DNA from: Okeania sp. SIO1I7
GTDB taxonomy: Bacteria > Cyanobacteriota > Cyanobacteriia > Cyanobacteriales > Microcoleaceae
Assembly: GCA_010672585.1 (NCBI GenBank)
Contig: JAAHGF010000006.1
Coordinates: forward strand, 62,001-126,000
Direction of reading: 5' to 3'
Length of the DNA: 64,000 nt
Shown here: in pieces, positions 43,129-52,946 of the stretch
Layout of the letters: each line of letters starts with the position of its first letter
How positions within the stretch are numbered: position 1 is the stretch's first letter
Notes under the pieces: generated by a model
Told to the model about the DNA's origin: nothing
What the model saw: only the letters and a program-made list of their open reading frames with translations
The model's database searches: none
Program-made: the position numbers and the translations under genes

Positions 43129-44558
43129 TTCTTCAAAATCTCCCGCCGACGCATTAATATATCTGCTCTGACAAATTCTGGTTCATCAGTACCTATTTCT
43201 TTCTCAATTTCTAGTCGTAATTTTCTGGCTGACTCAAGATTCCCACTATCTATTAATCGAAATAATTCCATCAATTTTTCCTTGATTTTTTGGGGACGTT
43301 CAGGAACTTTCATTAAATCTTCTAAAATACGATTACTATCTCTACCGAAGGAACTAGAAGGATGTTTAAGAATGACATTATCATCTATTTTTTCCAAAAT
43401 ATAAACGCTATTCGGTTTGATTTGACTGACAACTTGTGGGGAGTGGGTAGTGATAATAAATTGACAGTTAGGAAATGTTTTTATTAGTTTAGGAATTACT
43501 TGACGCTGCCAAGCAGGATGTAAATGTTGTTCAATTTCATCTATTAATACCACACTACTTGCTGTTAAGGGATCGGCTAAACTTGGATTAGCTATTGCTA
43601 AACGTCTTGCTAAGTCACCTACTAATGCTAATAAGCTTTTTTCTCCATCAGATAGTTGTTGAATATCAAGTTCTTGGTCTTGTTTTTTGATAGTCATTCT
43701 TGGGCGAGGTTTGCGACGGACTCTTATATCTTTAAAGTCATTTTTTCCTAATATAGAATAGATAGCTTTTCTGACTGCTTCAAGTTGGCGATCGCGATAT
43801 TCTGGATTATCTCGAAGTTCTTCATTTTCGGTTTCTTCTATTACTCTAAACCATTTAAAAAAGCTATCAAAATTAATTTGTATTCCATCAAGTGCTTGTT
43901 TGTAAGCATCAATTTGTCTAAAGGCATAATTGTCTTTGATTTCTAGAGGAACATTAAGTACAGAACGATTAACAGGATAGTAAACAATTAGAGGAATATC
44001 AAGTTGAGAATTATTTTCCAATTTAGTACGAATATCATCTGCTATTTCTTGTAAATATAGAAACTGTTCTTCTTCAATTTCATCATCATCAATTTCTTCT
44101 TCAATACTTATATTATTTCCTGAATTTTTAGGGGATATTTGTTTTCTATGGTTTTCCCCATACCAAATTATATCTCTTTCTACACCATCAATAGAAAAGA
44201 TAATTTGACAGTAGGTTTCTTGACATCCATTTGTAATATCCTGTTCGCTAAAACGTCTGCCTTCTGATTTATCTATATAATCATCATCATCTAAATCTAA
44301 ATCGTGTGTTGTCCTTTTTAGTTCATACTGAATTCTAGCTAAAAGCCAAGATAACATAATTGCTATACAGTCTAAAATACTAGATTTCCCTACTCCATTA
44401 ACTCCAATAAATACAGTAGGTTCTGTAGTCACAAAATCAATAGTTAAATTATTTATTCCTCTAAAACAATTGATTTCTAAGCGTTTAAGTTTCATCAGTT
44501 CTTTAGAAACTTTATCTTTAGAAACTTTAATAGAACCCGTAGAAATAACTCTTCCCAT
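43125..44558 (-). CDS. ptuA: AAA/ABC-type ATPase, PtuA-like (Septu)
   Basis: The 477-aa product is an SMC/RecF-like ATPase of the OLD/PtuA kind: LKRLEINCFRGINNLTIDF, Walker A FIGVNGVGKSSILD, ABC signature LSDGEKSLLALV, Walker B VVLIDEIEQHLHPAWQ and a switch His in FIITTHSPQVVSQI. No TOPRIM domain follows. It is upstream of and overlaps the HNH gene, the known order of Septu. The start may be ATG 44558 or the in-frame ATG 44495 just before KLKRLEIN, where homologues begin. The extra 21 residues contain a duplicated VSKDKVSKE. Confidence 0.87.
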   Translation of the reverse strand: MGRVISTGSIKVSKDKVSKELMKLKRLEINCFRGINNLTIDFVTTEPTVFIGVNGVGKSSILDCIAIMLSWLLARIQYELKRTTHDLDLDDDDYIDKSEGRRFSEQDITNGCQETYCQIIFSIDGVERDIIWYGENHRKQISPKNSGNNISIEEEIDDDEIEEEQFLYLQEIADDIRTKLENNSQLDIPLIVYYPVNRSVLNVPLEIKDNYAFRQIDAYKQALDGIQINFDSFFKWFRVIEETENEELRDNPEYRDRQLEAVRKAIYSILGKNDFKDIRVRRKPRPRMTIKKQDQELDIQQLSDGEKSLLALVGDLARRLAIANPSLADPLTASSVVLIDEIEQHLHPAWQRQVIPKLIKTFPNCQFIITTHSPQVVSQIKPNSVYILEKIDDNVILKHPSSSFGRDSNRILEDLMKVPERPQKIKEKLMELFRLIDSGNLESARKLRLEIEKEIGTDEPEFVRADILMRRREILKK

Positions 44559-44886
44559 AAGAAATAATTCGTAAAAAAAAATTGTAGGGGTTTAGTCTTA
44601 AAACCCAAATGAGATTTGAAAACCAAACTCCTACAAGTAAATACTATAACATAAGTCCAGTAGGCCGTATTAATGAAATGTAATGCACTGCCTATTGGAC
44701 TGTTTCATCTAAAATGATGCAATAAGTGTAGGTTGGGTTGAGGAACGAAACCCAACGTTAGCAAGCTTTTGTTGGGTTTATCCTAACGGATAAGCTCCGC
44801 TAACACTGTTGTTCAACCCAACCTACATTTTTAGGCGTGTCAGTCTACTACTGGACTTCTCCCCCCTGCTTTCAAAGCGAGGGATA
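44559..44886. other. Gene-free spacer with inverted repeat
   Basis: The spacer contains the ptuA promoter region and a family H element (44727-44827). No gene is seen. Confidence 0.6.
44727..44827. repeat. Family H inverted repeat
   Basis: TGTAGGTTGGGTTGA at the left is inverted against TTCAACCCAACCTACA on the right; CCCAACGTTAGC and GTTGGGTTTATCC form an inner arm. The sequence is a repeat type common between cyanobacterial genes. Confidence 0.75.
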
Positions 44887-47800
44887 TTACCCTCTGATAA
44901 CAAAGTCCTCAACTTCAAGCAATGCTCCATTACTCAAAGTGGCAAACTGAGCGCCATCACCAAAACCACCAGCACTACCATTGGGGTTGTAGAATAATGC
45001 ACCACTATTACTATTGTAAACAATAACAGCATCAGAAGTTGCAGCAGCATTATTAGTGGTAACAGTAGCAAATTCTGTTTCGATATCGTTAATAGCAGTA
45101 AATGTTGTTTGACTCAGGAGAATTTTATCTTGACCCACAACAAAATCAGTAATTTCATCCACACCAATATCATCAGCATCAAATTCCTGATTTGTGGCAA
45201 AGATAAAACGGTCAATACTAGCACCACCAGTCATAGTGTCATCTCCACTTCCACCGTTGAGGCGATCGCGTCCTTGACCACCATTCATCTCATCGTTGCC
45301 ATCCCCTCCAAATAGGAAGTCAATACCAAGACGACCTTCTAAAACATCATCGTTATCTTGACCATAAAGGAAGTCATTACCACGACTGCCAATAATTAAG
45401 TCGTCACCACCACTACCAACAAGAGTGTCATCTCCTGCTAGACCTGTGATGGTATCATCTCCAAAGTTGCCGTTGAGACGTTCACCTTCTGGAGTACCAA
45501 CAATTTCTTGGTCAACTGGATCGACAATAGTGACTTGAGCAACTTGGTTTTCTGCATCAACTACATAGTCTTCTGTTTCTATCAATTCAATAGTTGTGGT
45601 TTCTTCGCCTTCCGACTCCTCATCCGGAATAGTTGTCCAGGTAACAGTCGCTGTAGTTGCTCCTTCGTCAATGGTAATAGCGGAACGTGAGAGTTCATCC
45701 CCTGCTGCTTGGAGTTGTTCTAGGTTAGAAGCATTGGTTAACTCAGGAGGAAACTCAATATCGCCAAAAGCATCATCAGCATCTGTTTCTGACCAAATTA
45801 CCCGTAAACCTCCTTCTGGAGCAGCTTGACTTAAATTGAAAGTTAGGCTGTATTGACCTGCATTTTCACTAACAGTTTCCGGTTCAACATCAATACTTAC
45901 TATTATTGGTTCAATGGTTTCAGCGGGGTTAACTACAAATTCACTTACTACCTGTAGTGGACGGTTAATAATATCTTCTGGGTTTGCTAATAACTCTTCC
46001 TCTGTGTAGGGTTCCACGCCATAAGTGACAACGCGTAACTGTTGAGTTTCTGGGTCAATTTCAAATTCTGTCCAACCAAAGGTATGAGTGGCAGTGTAGT
46101 CACCTTGAACTAGGGTGGCATCAATTTGACCCTCTGCTATTTCTAAATTATCGTTCAGACCAATGGGGTCATAACCAAAGGTTGCTAACTCCTCATTGAT
46201 CAATGACTTGAGAAAATCATCTTTGTCATTAATTTCACTACCACCATCGCCGATGACTGGCAAACTCTCATAAAAAGCTACTTCTTCAGGACTCAAAAGA
46301 TTGAATGCGGCAGCTAACTCAACTACACTCTGACCTAATGGAGGTTCAAAAGCAACGGAACCTGTGGTAATTTCAAAAGCATTAGTAGCTATTTGTTCTC
46401 CACCAAACTCTTCTTGATAAGTCAGGTTATTAACTACGGTGCCGTGAATATCTGCCGCCACGAATACCACATTATTGATATCGTTATCGTCGATAAATTT
46501 GAGAATTTCTGTTCGTTCGGCAGCATAACCTTCAAAGCGAGCGCTTGCTGCTGCAGTTCCCAAGTTTTGGATGGGTTCGGGGACCATGACGAATTTCCAG
46601 GTAATATCGTTGTTTTCTGCCTGGAGTAAGTCGTTTTTCAGGTCTTCTAGTTGGGGTTCTCCTAACATTGTGCGGTCGGGGTTAAAGGAAGCTGCCAGAA
46701 ATTCTGCAATGCCTTGTGGTGTTACTTCGGCAGGGTCTAATTCTTGGTCTCGGAAGGAACGAGCGTCTAAAACAAAAGTAGCTGCATCGCTGCCGAATGT
46801 ATTATAACGATATAGTTTCCGTTCTCCTGCGGTGCGGTCTTCTCCTGTATTTCCATAAAATTCATCTTGCAAAGGATTAAATTCCTGGAATGCTTGTAGA
46901 CCATTTTCATAGAGTTCAGTGTCGTTAATTAACCCTTGTGTTTCTGGGAAGCGGGGGTCACTATTTGCGGGGGCACCTCCGGAAAAGTCGTTGATAACTT
47001 CACGGTCGTCTATTGTGGCAAAAATTGATGTGGTGGCCCGGAGGTCTGCCCAGGTATTTTCACCGAAGCGATCGCTATATACTTCTTCATGTTTGGCCCG
47101 AAATTCTTCTATTGTTTCTGCTTGTGGTTTTGGTACTGCTGGAGAGGGAATATCAGCATAAATTGTATCGCCATGTAAGACGAAGAAGTCTAAGTCTGCT
47201 TCATCAGCATTAGCAATAGCTGGATAGGGAGCAAGTTCGCCTCGCCAGTCTCCGGAGACTCCAAATTTTAAGCCAGTTTGATTACCTAATTCTGCTGCTG
47301 TGTTAAATTCTCCTATTTCTGTTGAACCTGCTGCATCGGTAACTCGATAATAATATTCGGTGTCGGGATTTAAGTTTGTTATTTCGACTTTGACTGGAGC
47401 ATTTGTTAGGTTGCTATTAACTGTTTGAATAATGTTAGTAAAGTCAGGGTTTGTAGCAACTTCAAATGTAATTTGTCCAGGGGAATTACTATTTGCCCAT
47501 AACACTGTTGAAGTCTGGGTAGTATCGCCACTAGCGATACCATTAATTAGGCTGTCTGATACTTGCCGAGGATTATAACTGAAAGGGTCAATTTCTAGAG
47601 GTTCTTCAAAGGCAGTTGCCACATTTTCCCAGGGGATAAATTTAAAGTTGGTATTGAAGTTTTGAATTTCTCCATCTTCTGGGTCTTGACTAACTGCTTC
47701 TGGTTCATTTGCTCCGTCTTGAACTACTAATAAACCGTTGGGGTAATTGTTACCTAAAGGCAAGTTAATAACATCTGCACCATCAGATTCTTGTGCTCCA

Positions 47801-50800
47801 TCAATATTGGCAAAATCTCCTACAAAGAAGTTACCAATATATTCGTTATTGCCTTCCCTTTCATAAACGGCAAAAGTATTATCTCCCTGACTAGAAGCTA
47901 ATAAATAACCATTACCATTCTCAGCATAATAAATAGTTAAACCTTCTACATCCGCTTGAATATTCTCACCAATTTCATCAACTATAGTTCCGTCTGTACT
48001 ACCATCAACTTCTGCATCAAATTTCCAAATTCCGAAGTTTTCTTGACCAGCATAAAGAAATCCTAATTCTTGGTCTACTACCATTCCTTCCACTTGAGCA
48101 TCATCCAATTCTCCACCTTCTGGAATAGGTACATCTAGACGACGAACTTCTGTGGCACTTACTGTTCCATCTCCATTACTTGTTAACTCTAACTGAGCAA
48201 TTTGGTCGCCATCTGCCTGACTAACATAAGCGTAAGTTTCTCCAGTGTTAGGATTAGTATAAGTTGCTAATCCATAAGCAGTTTGTTCCCCATCATCTAC
48301 ACCAAAAATTGAAACTTCAGGGTCGCTAAGATTAGCAGCAGTAATATTAGTAAGTTGACGAGTTTGAGGGTCAATACTCCAAATTGCTAAAGTATCATTT
48401 GCCCGGTCAGTTGCTACTGCTAAATCAACTGTTTCATCTCCTATTTGGAAGTTATAAACAATATCGACATTGTTGAAGCGAACATCCCCAGGAGTTGGAG
48501 GAGAAATTTCTTGTAAAAGTTCACCTTCTAAATCATAAACTGCTAAACCAGCATCTTTTAATGTACTAATAACTAAACTTTGGTTAGGGTTATTAGGATG
48601 AACATAAATTGCTGGATCGTCTGAATCAATACCTGTTTCAATTCTGTTCGTGTCTGGAGTTTCAACAGTAGGATAAACAGCAGGAATACTATCAATATCT
48701 AGGGAGAAACCTAAGAATTGAGTAACTTGATTTCCAGCATTAAAATTATTATCACTAACTACCACCAAAGATTGAGACCCATCTGGCAAAACAGGTCCGA
48801 ATGTCATCCCCTCATCATTATCTAAAGTAATGCCTAATTCTCCGAAATCTAATAATAATCGTTTTTCAGCTACAGCATCAACATCAAATAACTCTCCATC
48901 GGGGTCATCAGGATTAATTAAACCGTCAAAATCTTGGATATTAGTTGTATTTTGTAACTGAACTTCGTAGAGACGAATATTATTACCAACTCCAACAGAA
49001 AAAGACCTTTCTAAAGCTAATAAAGTGTCACTATTATCAAGGGCAAGTAATTCAACTAAACCATTATCTGCAAAATCATCTACTGGGTCTGGAGGAACAG
49101 GAATAGGGTCAACAAAATAGAGAAACTCTTTAATAGCTTCCCCAGTTTCTAAATCGTATTTAATAATCCGAGAAGCACTCTCATTTTCCAAAGTAGGACG
49201 TTCGCCATCTTGTACTAAAGCACTTTCTGTTGCTGTATAAAGAAAACGTTCATCAGGAGTAATTGTTAAACTTTCAAATGCCTGATTATTTCTGATGCCT
49301 TGAGTGCCATCTTCATTAGGTAAAAATTTATCTGGAATTGTTAACTCATTTAACTGTTCTCCTGTCAGAGAAAACTCATTAATAAATGGGTCAATACCAT
49401 CATTAATATTTCCTTCTGAAGATATGAATAAATTCTCACCATCAAAAGCAATTCCTTCCGGGTCAACACCATTTTCAGGAAATGGTATTCCATCATTATT
49501 TAGGAGAGTCGTAAAATCTGTAAATTCAACATCTCCATCATCAAGACTACCATCACTCCAATCAATATCAACAGTATAAAAACGGGCATCATTATTCTGA
49601 CTCCGGTCATCAGAAATAGCATAATAAATTCCTGAACCTTTATCATAACTAATACCAGAAATACCCCCTACTTCTGTACCTTCAAATTCCAATCCAGTCT
49701 CAAATTCTACCCCCCCAATAAACTCAATATTTGTGACAGTTTTACGATTTTCATTAGTAACATCTGCCCAAACCAAACGATGGTCTGAACTAGGAAAAGG
49801 AAAATCTCCCACTAAATCAAATAAAGAGTCATTTTCCTCCGGCCAAAAAACAGCAGCATCAACTATTTCTTGATCTATTGAAGGTAAAACATAATCAACT
49901 TGTAAATTTCCAGAAGTACCTTCCGCATCATTAAAATCTGCCGTATCAAAAGCAGGGTTGCCTCCATGATTTGCACTTTCTCCCCCTTGACGGTTTGTAG
50001 CATCAATTCCCCCATTACTACCAGGAGTTACTGAAGTATTAACCAGAGGATTTTCTAATAATTGATTAATAGCATTATTGAAACTATCCCCATCAACTGG
50101 GTCAGCATTTTGGTCTCCCATAATCACAAAAGAATTACCAGGATTTAAACCACCAAAATTTCCTGCATCATCATAAATATAATCTCCTTCTCCAGGAGTA
50201 ACATAATCTGCCCAAAACCGAATTTCATCGTGATTTCTTCTGCCATTTCTATCTTCCTCCCCATCAAAAACTGGTGGAGTAGGATGACTAACTAAAACAT
50301 GAACTATTTCCCCATTCACATTTATCGGCACATCCCAATGACTCTTAGAAGAAAGACGAAATACCTCTAATTCTTCCTCCGAATACCAATCATTAGGTTC
50401 CGGTGTATCAAGATTATCTGGTAATAATGCACCTGGCATATCTTTCCAGAGGAAATCTTGAAAAGTTCTGACTTCCTCTTCAACAATGGGATATTTTGAA
50501 TATAAAACCATTCCGAATTGACCAGGAAAATTGCCAAAACCAAAAGCATCATCCCCATAACCAAATTCACCTGGTGTTGTGACTATTTCCTCATTATTAT
50601 CTAGGTCAAAACCAGAAGAAATACCTGTATTAGAAGGAGCAAAATATACGAAAGGATATTCTACAGGATCTACTCCATTTTGACTGATTCCTAAATAGTT
50701 TTCTTGGAATAAATTAGCAGCAGTTCCTTCTGAGTCAAAATCAAATTCATTAACTAATAAAACATCAGGATTGACTCTTTGAATAATTTCTGCTACTGTC

Positions 50801-50904
50801 TGTGCTTGTTGGTCTTGTTGTGTAGAAAGGTCTGTGATTAATTCACCTTCTTCGTTGCGGTTTAGAGATGCGTTGAAGGTGGCAAAGCGGATTGGATTTG
50901 GCAT
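44887..50904 (-). CDS. Giant RTX protein with four phosphate-ester hydrolase modules
   Basis: The product is 2005 aa with no N-terminal signal. Modules: about 1-385 endonuclease/exonuclease/phosphatase fold (LLVNEFDFD, IMGDQNADP, SSDHRLVW); about 390-740 esterase-like phytase domain (GISGISYDKGSGIYYAISDD, YTATESALV); about 743-1110 beta-propeller 3-phytase (DSDDPAIYVHPNNPNQSLVI); about 1115-1640 PhoD-like alkaline phosphatase with a Fn3-type lead (VLHGDTIYAD, IDDREVINDF, VAADIHGTV); about 1665-1790 Calx-beta-like; about 1800-1895 RTX repeats (GGDGNDEMNGGQGRDRLNGG); then a C-terminal secretion tail. The RTX repeats and missing signal indicate type I secretion with calcium folding. The role inferred is scavenging phosphate from nucleic acids, phytate and phosphoesters outside the cell. 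The catalytic residues of the EEP and PhoD parts are present. Confidence 0.88.
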   Translation of the reverse strand: MPNPIRFATFNASLNRNEEGELITDLSTQQDQQAQTVAEIIQRVNPDVLLVNEFDFDSEGTAANLFQENYLGISQNGVDPVEYPFVYFAPSNTGISSGFDLDNNEEIVTTPGEFGYGDDAFGFGNFPGQFGMVLYSKYPIVEEEVRTFQDFLWKDMPGALLPDNLDTPEPNDWYSEEELEVFRLSSKSHWDVPINVNGEIVHVLVSHPTPPVFDGEEDRNGRRNHDEIRFWADYVTPGEGDYIYDDAGNFGGLNPGNSFVIMGDQNADPVDGDSFNNAINQLLENPLVNTSVTPGSNGGIDATNRQGGESANHGGNPAFDTADFNDAEGTSGNLQVDYVLPSIDQEIVDAAVFWPEENDSLFDLVGDFPFPSSDHRLVWADVTNENRKTVTNIEFIGGVEFETGLEFEGTEVGGISGISYDKGSGIYYAISDDRSQNNDARFYTVDIDWSDGSLDDGDVEFTDFTTLLNNDGIPFPENGVDPEGIAFDGENLFISSEGNINDGIDPFINEFSLTGEQLNELTIPDKFLPNEDGTQGIRNNQAFESLTITPDERFLYTATESALVQDGERPTLENESASRIIKYDLETGEAIKEFLYFVDPIPVPPDPVDDFADNGLVELLALDNSDTLLALERSFSVGVGNNIRLYEVQLQNTTNIQDFDGLINPDDPDGELFDVDAVAEKRLLLDFGELGITLDNDEGMTFGPVLPDGSQSLVVVSDNNFNAGNQVTQFLGFSLDIDSIPAVYPTVETPDTNRIETGIDSDDPAIYVHPNNPNQSLVISTLKDAGLAVYDLEGELLQEISPPTPGDVRFNNVDIVYNFQIGDETVDLAVATDRANDTLAIWSIDPQTRQLTNITAANLSDPEVSIFGVDDGEQTAYGLATYTNPNTGETYAYVSQADGDQIAQLELTSNGDGTVSATEVRRLDVPIPEGGELDDAQVEGMVVDQELGFLYAGQENFGIWKFDAEVDGSTDGTIVDEIGENIQADVEGLTIYYAENGNGYLLASSQGDNTFAVYEREGNNEYIGNFFVGDFANIDGAQESDGADVINLPLGNNYPNGLLVVQDGANEPEAVSQDPEDGEIQNFNTNFKFIPWENVATAFEEPLEIDPFSYNPRQVSDSLINGIASGDTTQTSTVLWANSNSPGQITFEVATNPDFTNIIQTVNSNLTNAPVKVEITNLNPDTEYYYRVTDAAGSTEIGEFNTAAELGNQTGLKFGVSGDWRGELAPYPAIANADEADLDFFVLHGDTIYADIPSPAVPKPQAETIEEFRAKHEEVYSDRFGENTWADLRATTSIFATIDDREVINDFSGGAPANSDPRFPETQGLINDTELYENGLQAFQEFNPLQDEFYGNTGEDRTAGERKLYRYNTFGSDAATFVLDARSFRDQELDPAEVTPQGIAEFLAASFNPDRTMLGEPQLEDLKNDLLQAENNDITWKFVMVPEPIQNLGTAAASARFEGYAAERTEILKFIDDNDINNVVFVAADIHGTVVNNLTYQEEFGGEQIATNAFEITTGSVAFEPPLGQSVVELAAAFNLLSPEEVAFYESLPVIGDGGSEINDKDDFLKSLINEELATFGYDPIGLNDNLEIAEGQIDATLVQGDYTATHTFGWTEFEIDPETQQLRVVTYGVEPYTEEELLANPEDIINRPLQVVSEFVVNPAETIEPIIVSIDVEPETVSENAGQYSLTFNLSQAAPEGGLRVIWSETDADDAFGDIEFPPELTNASNLEQLQAAGDELSRSAITIDEGATTATVTWTTIPDEESEGEETTTIELIETEDYVVDAENQVAQVTIVDPVDQEIVGTPEGERLNGNFGDDTITGLAGDDTLVGSGGDDLIIGSRGNDFLYGQDNDDVLEGRLGIDFLFGGDGNDEMNGGQGRDRLNGGSGDDTMTGGASIDRFIFATNQEFDADDIGVDEITDFVVGQDKILLSQTTFTAINDIETEFATVTTNNAAATSDAVIVYNSNSGALFYNPNGSAGGFGDGAQFATLSNGALLEVEDFVIRG

Positions 50905-50962
50905 AAATTAAGAATCCTTAAATTATTTACAGAAATAACCGTAATGGGATTTTATAGGTGAT

Positions 50963-50992
50963 AATTTAAACTCTGCTTATATTGAGGTTAAA
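50963..50992 (-). promoter_or_regulatory. Possible PHO box upstream of the phosphatase gene
   Basis: On the minus strand, TTTAACCT-CAA-TATAAGCA-GAG-TTTAAATT gives three 8-base repeats at an 11-base period. This is the layout of cyanobacterial PHO boxes (consensus near PyTTAAPyPyT). It lies about 60 bases upstream of the start codon. The middle repeat is poor, so this is a candidate only. Confidence 0.35.
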
Positions 50993-51060
50993 TTTTGTTT
51001 ATTGGTACAGTCTAAAAAGATTCAAATCTAAATAGTTGATTGTTTCACCTTATATCATTT

Positions 51061-51297
51061 ATACCAACTCCCATGCATTAATGCTATACTTAGGTAAAAT
51101 TTAAGTTATTAAGTAATTAACACAGGTAGAATAACTTTTTTGCTAATTAGCACCCCAGTTAATGTTAATTATTTTGTAAGCATTCCGTAGGAAATGCTTA
51201 TATTATTTTTATGTTTACTTCTCCCCCACCCTCCTACTCCCCTACTCCCCCACTCCTGGGTTCAAGAAAATGTAGAAAAGTTTTTGAGAAATGGTAT
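51061..51297. repeat. Family G MITE-like repeat
   Basis: ATACCAACTCCCATGCATTA at the left and GAGAAATGGTAT at the right. The interior has GTTATTAAGTAATTAACAC, TTTTTTGCTAATTAG, GTAAGCATTCCGTAGGAAAT and a CCCCCACCCTCCTACTCCCC stretch. The left half matches 19855-20015 and the right end matches 20381-20392. Confidence 0.7.
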
Positions 51298-51562
51298 TAA
51301 GCTTTTATGCATTTAAACGACTTAATTATTGTGTGCCTCCTTCAAGAGAAAACTCTTATTACTTCTGACTTCTAACTTCTAACTTCTGACTTCTGAATTG
51401 CTAAGATCGCCTAAATTAGTAGGCGCTATATAGAACCCATTTGAGGTCTATATAATTATGGTAGTCAAGTCTTTTCGCGCATCAATTTTGAGGAAAAATC
51501 ATCTGTCAGGAGTGTTGAATTTTTTGTATTATCACGAACCCACATCTTTCCTCTTCCCTCTT

Positions 51563-51769
51563 ACCGAATTATTAATTATTAATAATTAAATAATTCGCGC
51601 CTTGAAGCCTCCCCTTTTAAGGGGAAAAAAGCGGTCGAGAGATGGCAAGGTCTCCTCGCTGTCCGACCATCGACCAAGAAAAGAAATAATATTTCCTGAT
51701 ATTCAATTCCGTAACGGTTTTAACCAGAGGTAATTATCAATTATCCATTATCAATTATCAATTAATGAA
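51563..51769 (-). repeat. Family A MITE-like repeat, copy 5
   Basis: ACCGAATTATTAATTATTAA, CTTGAAGCCTCCCCTTTTAA, AAAAGCGGTCGAGAGATGG, CCGACCATCGACCAAGAAAA, TTTTAACCAGAGGTAATTA and an ATCAATT/ATCCATT array. It is the cleanest copy and nearly a mirror of copy 1. Confidence 0.82.
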
Positions 51770-51932
51770 CTCCTGTCTCTTCCCTCTTACCTCCTGTCTC
51801 CTGTCTCCTGTCTCCTGACTCCTAGCTAAAAAAACTTGGTATTTATGAAGATACCAAATGGGTTATATATAGTGTTTTTGCGTAAGTTCTGATATAATTA
51901 TTAAGATTACGAGTAAAATAACAAATTTATAG

Positions 51933-52784
51933 ATGCCAGTGTTTACTGTCAATAAACAAAACTCTCGTCAACCTTATGATGGTTGGTCTTTAGATGACCG
52001 CGATCCCAAAGTAATTGAATCTTTGATGCCATTATGGGAATGGTTTTATCGTTATTATTTTCGAGTTCAAACCAATGGCTGGCATCATATTCCTAGAGAT
52101 GAAAAAATACTGATAGTTGGATCTCATAATGGTGGTTTACCCGCTCCAGATATGCATATGTGCATGTATGACTGGTTTAAAAGGTTTGGTGCAGAGCGTT
52201 TGGTTTATGGACTTATGCACCAGAATGCCTGGTCAGTTTTTCCTACCACTCCCTTAGCAGTGCAATGTGGGGCAGTTAGAGCACATCCGAAAATGGCGAT
52301 CGCTGCTTTCCAAAGAAATGCCTCTGTAGCTGTTTATCCTGGTGGCGGCCCAGATGTTTTCCGTCCTCATTCTATGCGAAATAAAATCTATTTTGCTGGA
52401 CGTAAAGGCTTTATTAAGTTGGCTTTGCGTGAAGAGGTGCCTATTGTACCAATGATTTCTCATGGTGCCCACGATACTTTAATCGTGCTAGCAGATGTTT
52501 ATGAACAAGTGAAACAGCTCCATGAATGGGGTTTGCCTTGGTTATTTGGTCTCGACCCAGAAGTGTTTCCTATCTATATTGGATTACCCTGGGGATTAGC
52601 TATTGGGCCTTTACCTAATTTCCCTTTGCCAGTAAAAATTCATACCCGAGTTTGTCCTCCCATTGTATTTGAGCGTTATGGACGCTCCGCAGCTAGCGAT
52701 CGCGATTATGTTGATGCTTGTTATGAGCGAGTTATGACCCAAATGCAACAAGAATTAGACCAATTAGTGTTATCCACTTCATAG
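51933..52784 (+). CDS. Lysophospholipid acyltransferase family protein
   Basis: The 283-aa product fits the LPLAT/DGAT-like superfamily: block I is GSHNGGLPAPD, which holds Asn in place of the second His of HHxxxxD type motifs. Block III is SVAVYPGGGPDVFRP and block IV is VPIVPMISHGAHDTL. A membrane-associated acyltransferase using glycerolipids is inferred. Cyanobacterial relatives such as slr2103 of Synechocystis are discussed as makers of acyl-plastoquinol or triacylglycerol; whether this gene is that orthologue I cannot tell from sequence alone. There is no signal peptide; one amphipathic region lies near 200-225. Confidence 0.82.
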   Translation: MPVFTVNKQNSRQPYDGWSLDDRDPKVIESLMPLWEWFYRYYFRVQTNGWHHIPRDEKILIVGSHNGGLPAPDMHMCMYDWFKRFGAERLVYGLMHQNAWSVFPTTPLAVQCGAVRAHPKMAIAAFQRNASVAVYPGGGPDVFRPHSMRNKIYFAGRKGFIKLALREEVPIVPMISHGAHDTLIVLADVYEQVKQLHEWGLPWLFGLDPEVFPIYIGLPWGLAIGPLPNFPLPVKIHTRVCPPIVFERYGRSAASDRDYVDACYERVMTQMQQELDQLVLSTS

Positions 52785-52946
52785 TTTAGTACGGTATATA
52801 CTTTGAACGGCTGAAAACTGGGCAAAGGTTCAAAGCCAAAAGGTTTTTTTAGATTATCCGGACATGATATGACTCAGTCCTCTTGACTCCTGACTCCTGG
52901 CAAAAAACTGAATCGCCGACAAAGATACCAAACTAGGTTCTATAAA

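Larger units (their letters stand above)
50993..51932. other. Long gene-free spacer with repeats
   Basis: The spacer contains a family G element (51061-51297), CTTCTAACTTCTAACTTCTG heptads (51361-51395), family A copy 5 (51563-51769), CTCCTGT heptads (51785-51825), and a family E-like end (TGCGTAAGTTCTGA, 51877-51891) just before the acyltransferase gene. Confidence 0.65.

Noticed and set aside
42469-44558. Retron (Ec78-like) interpretation of the PtuA/PtuB pair
   Set aside because: No reverse transcriptase frame or msr/msd-like inverted repeats are seen on either side.
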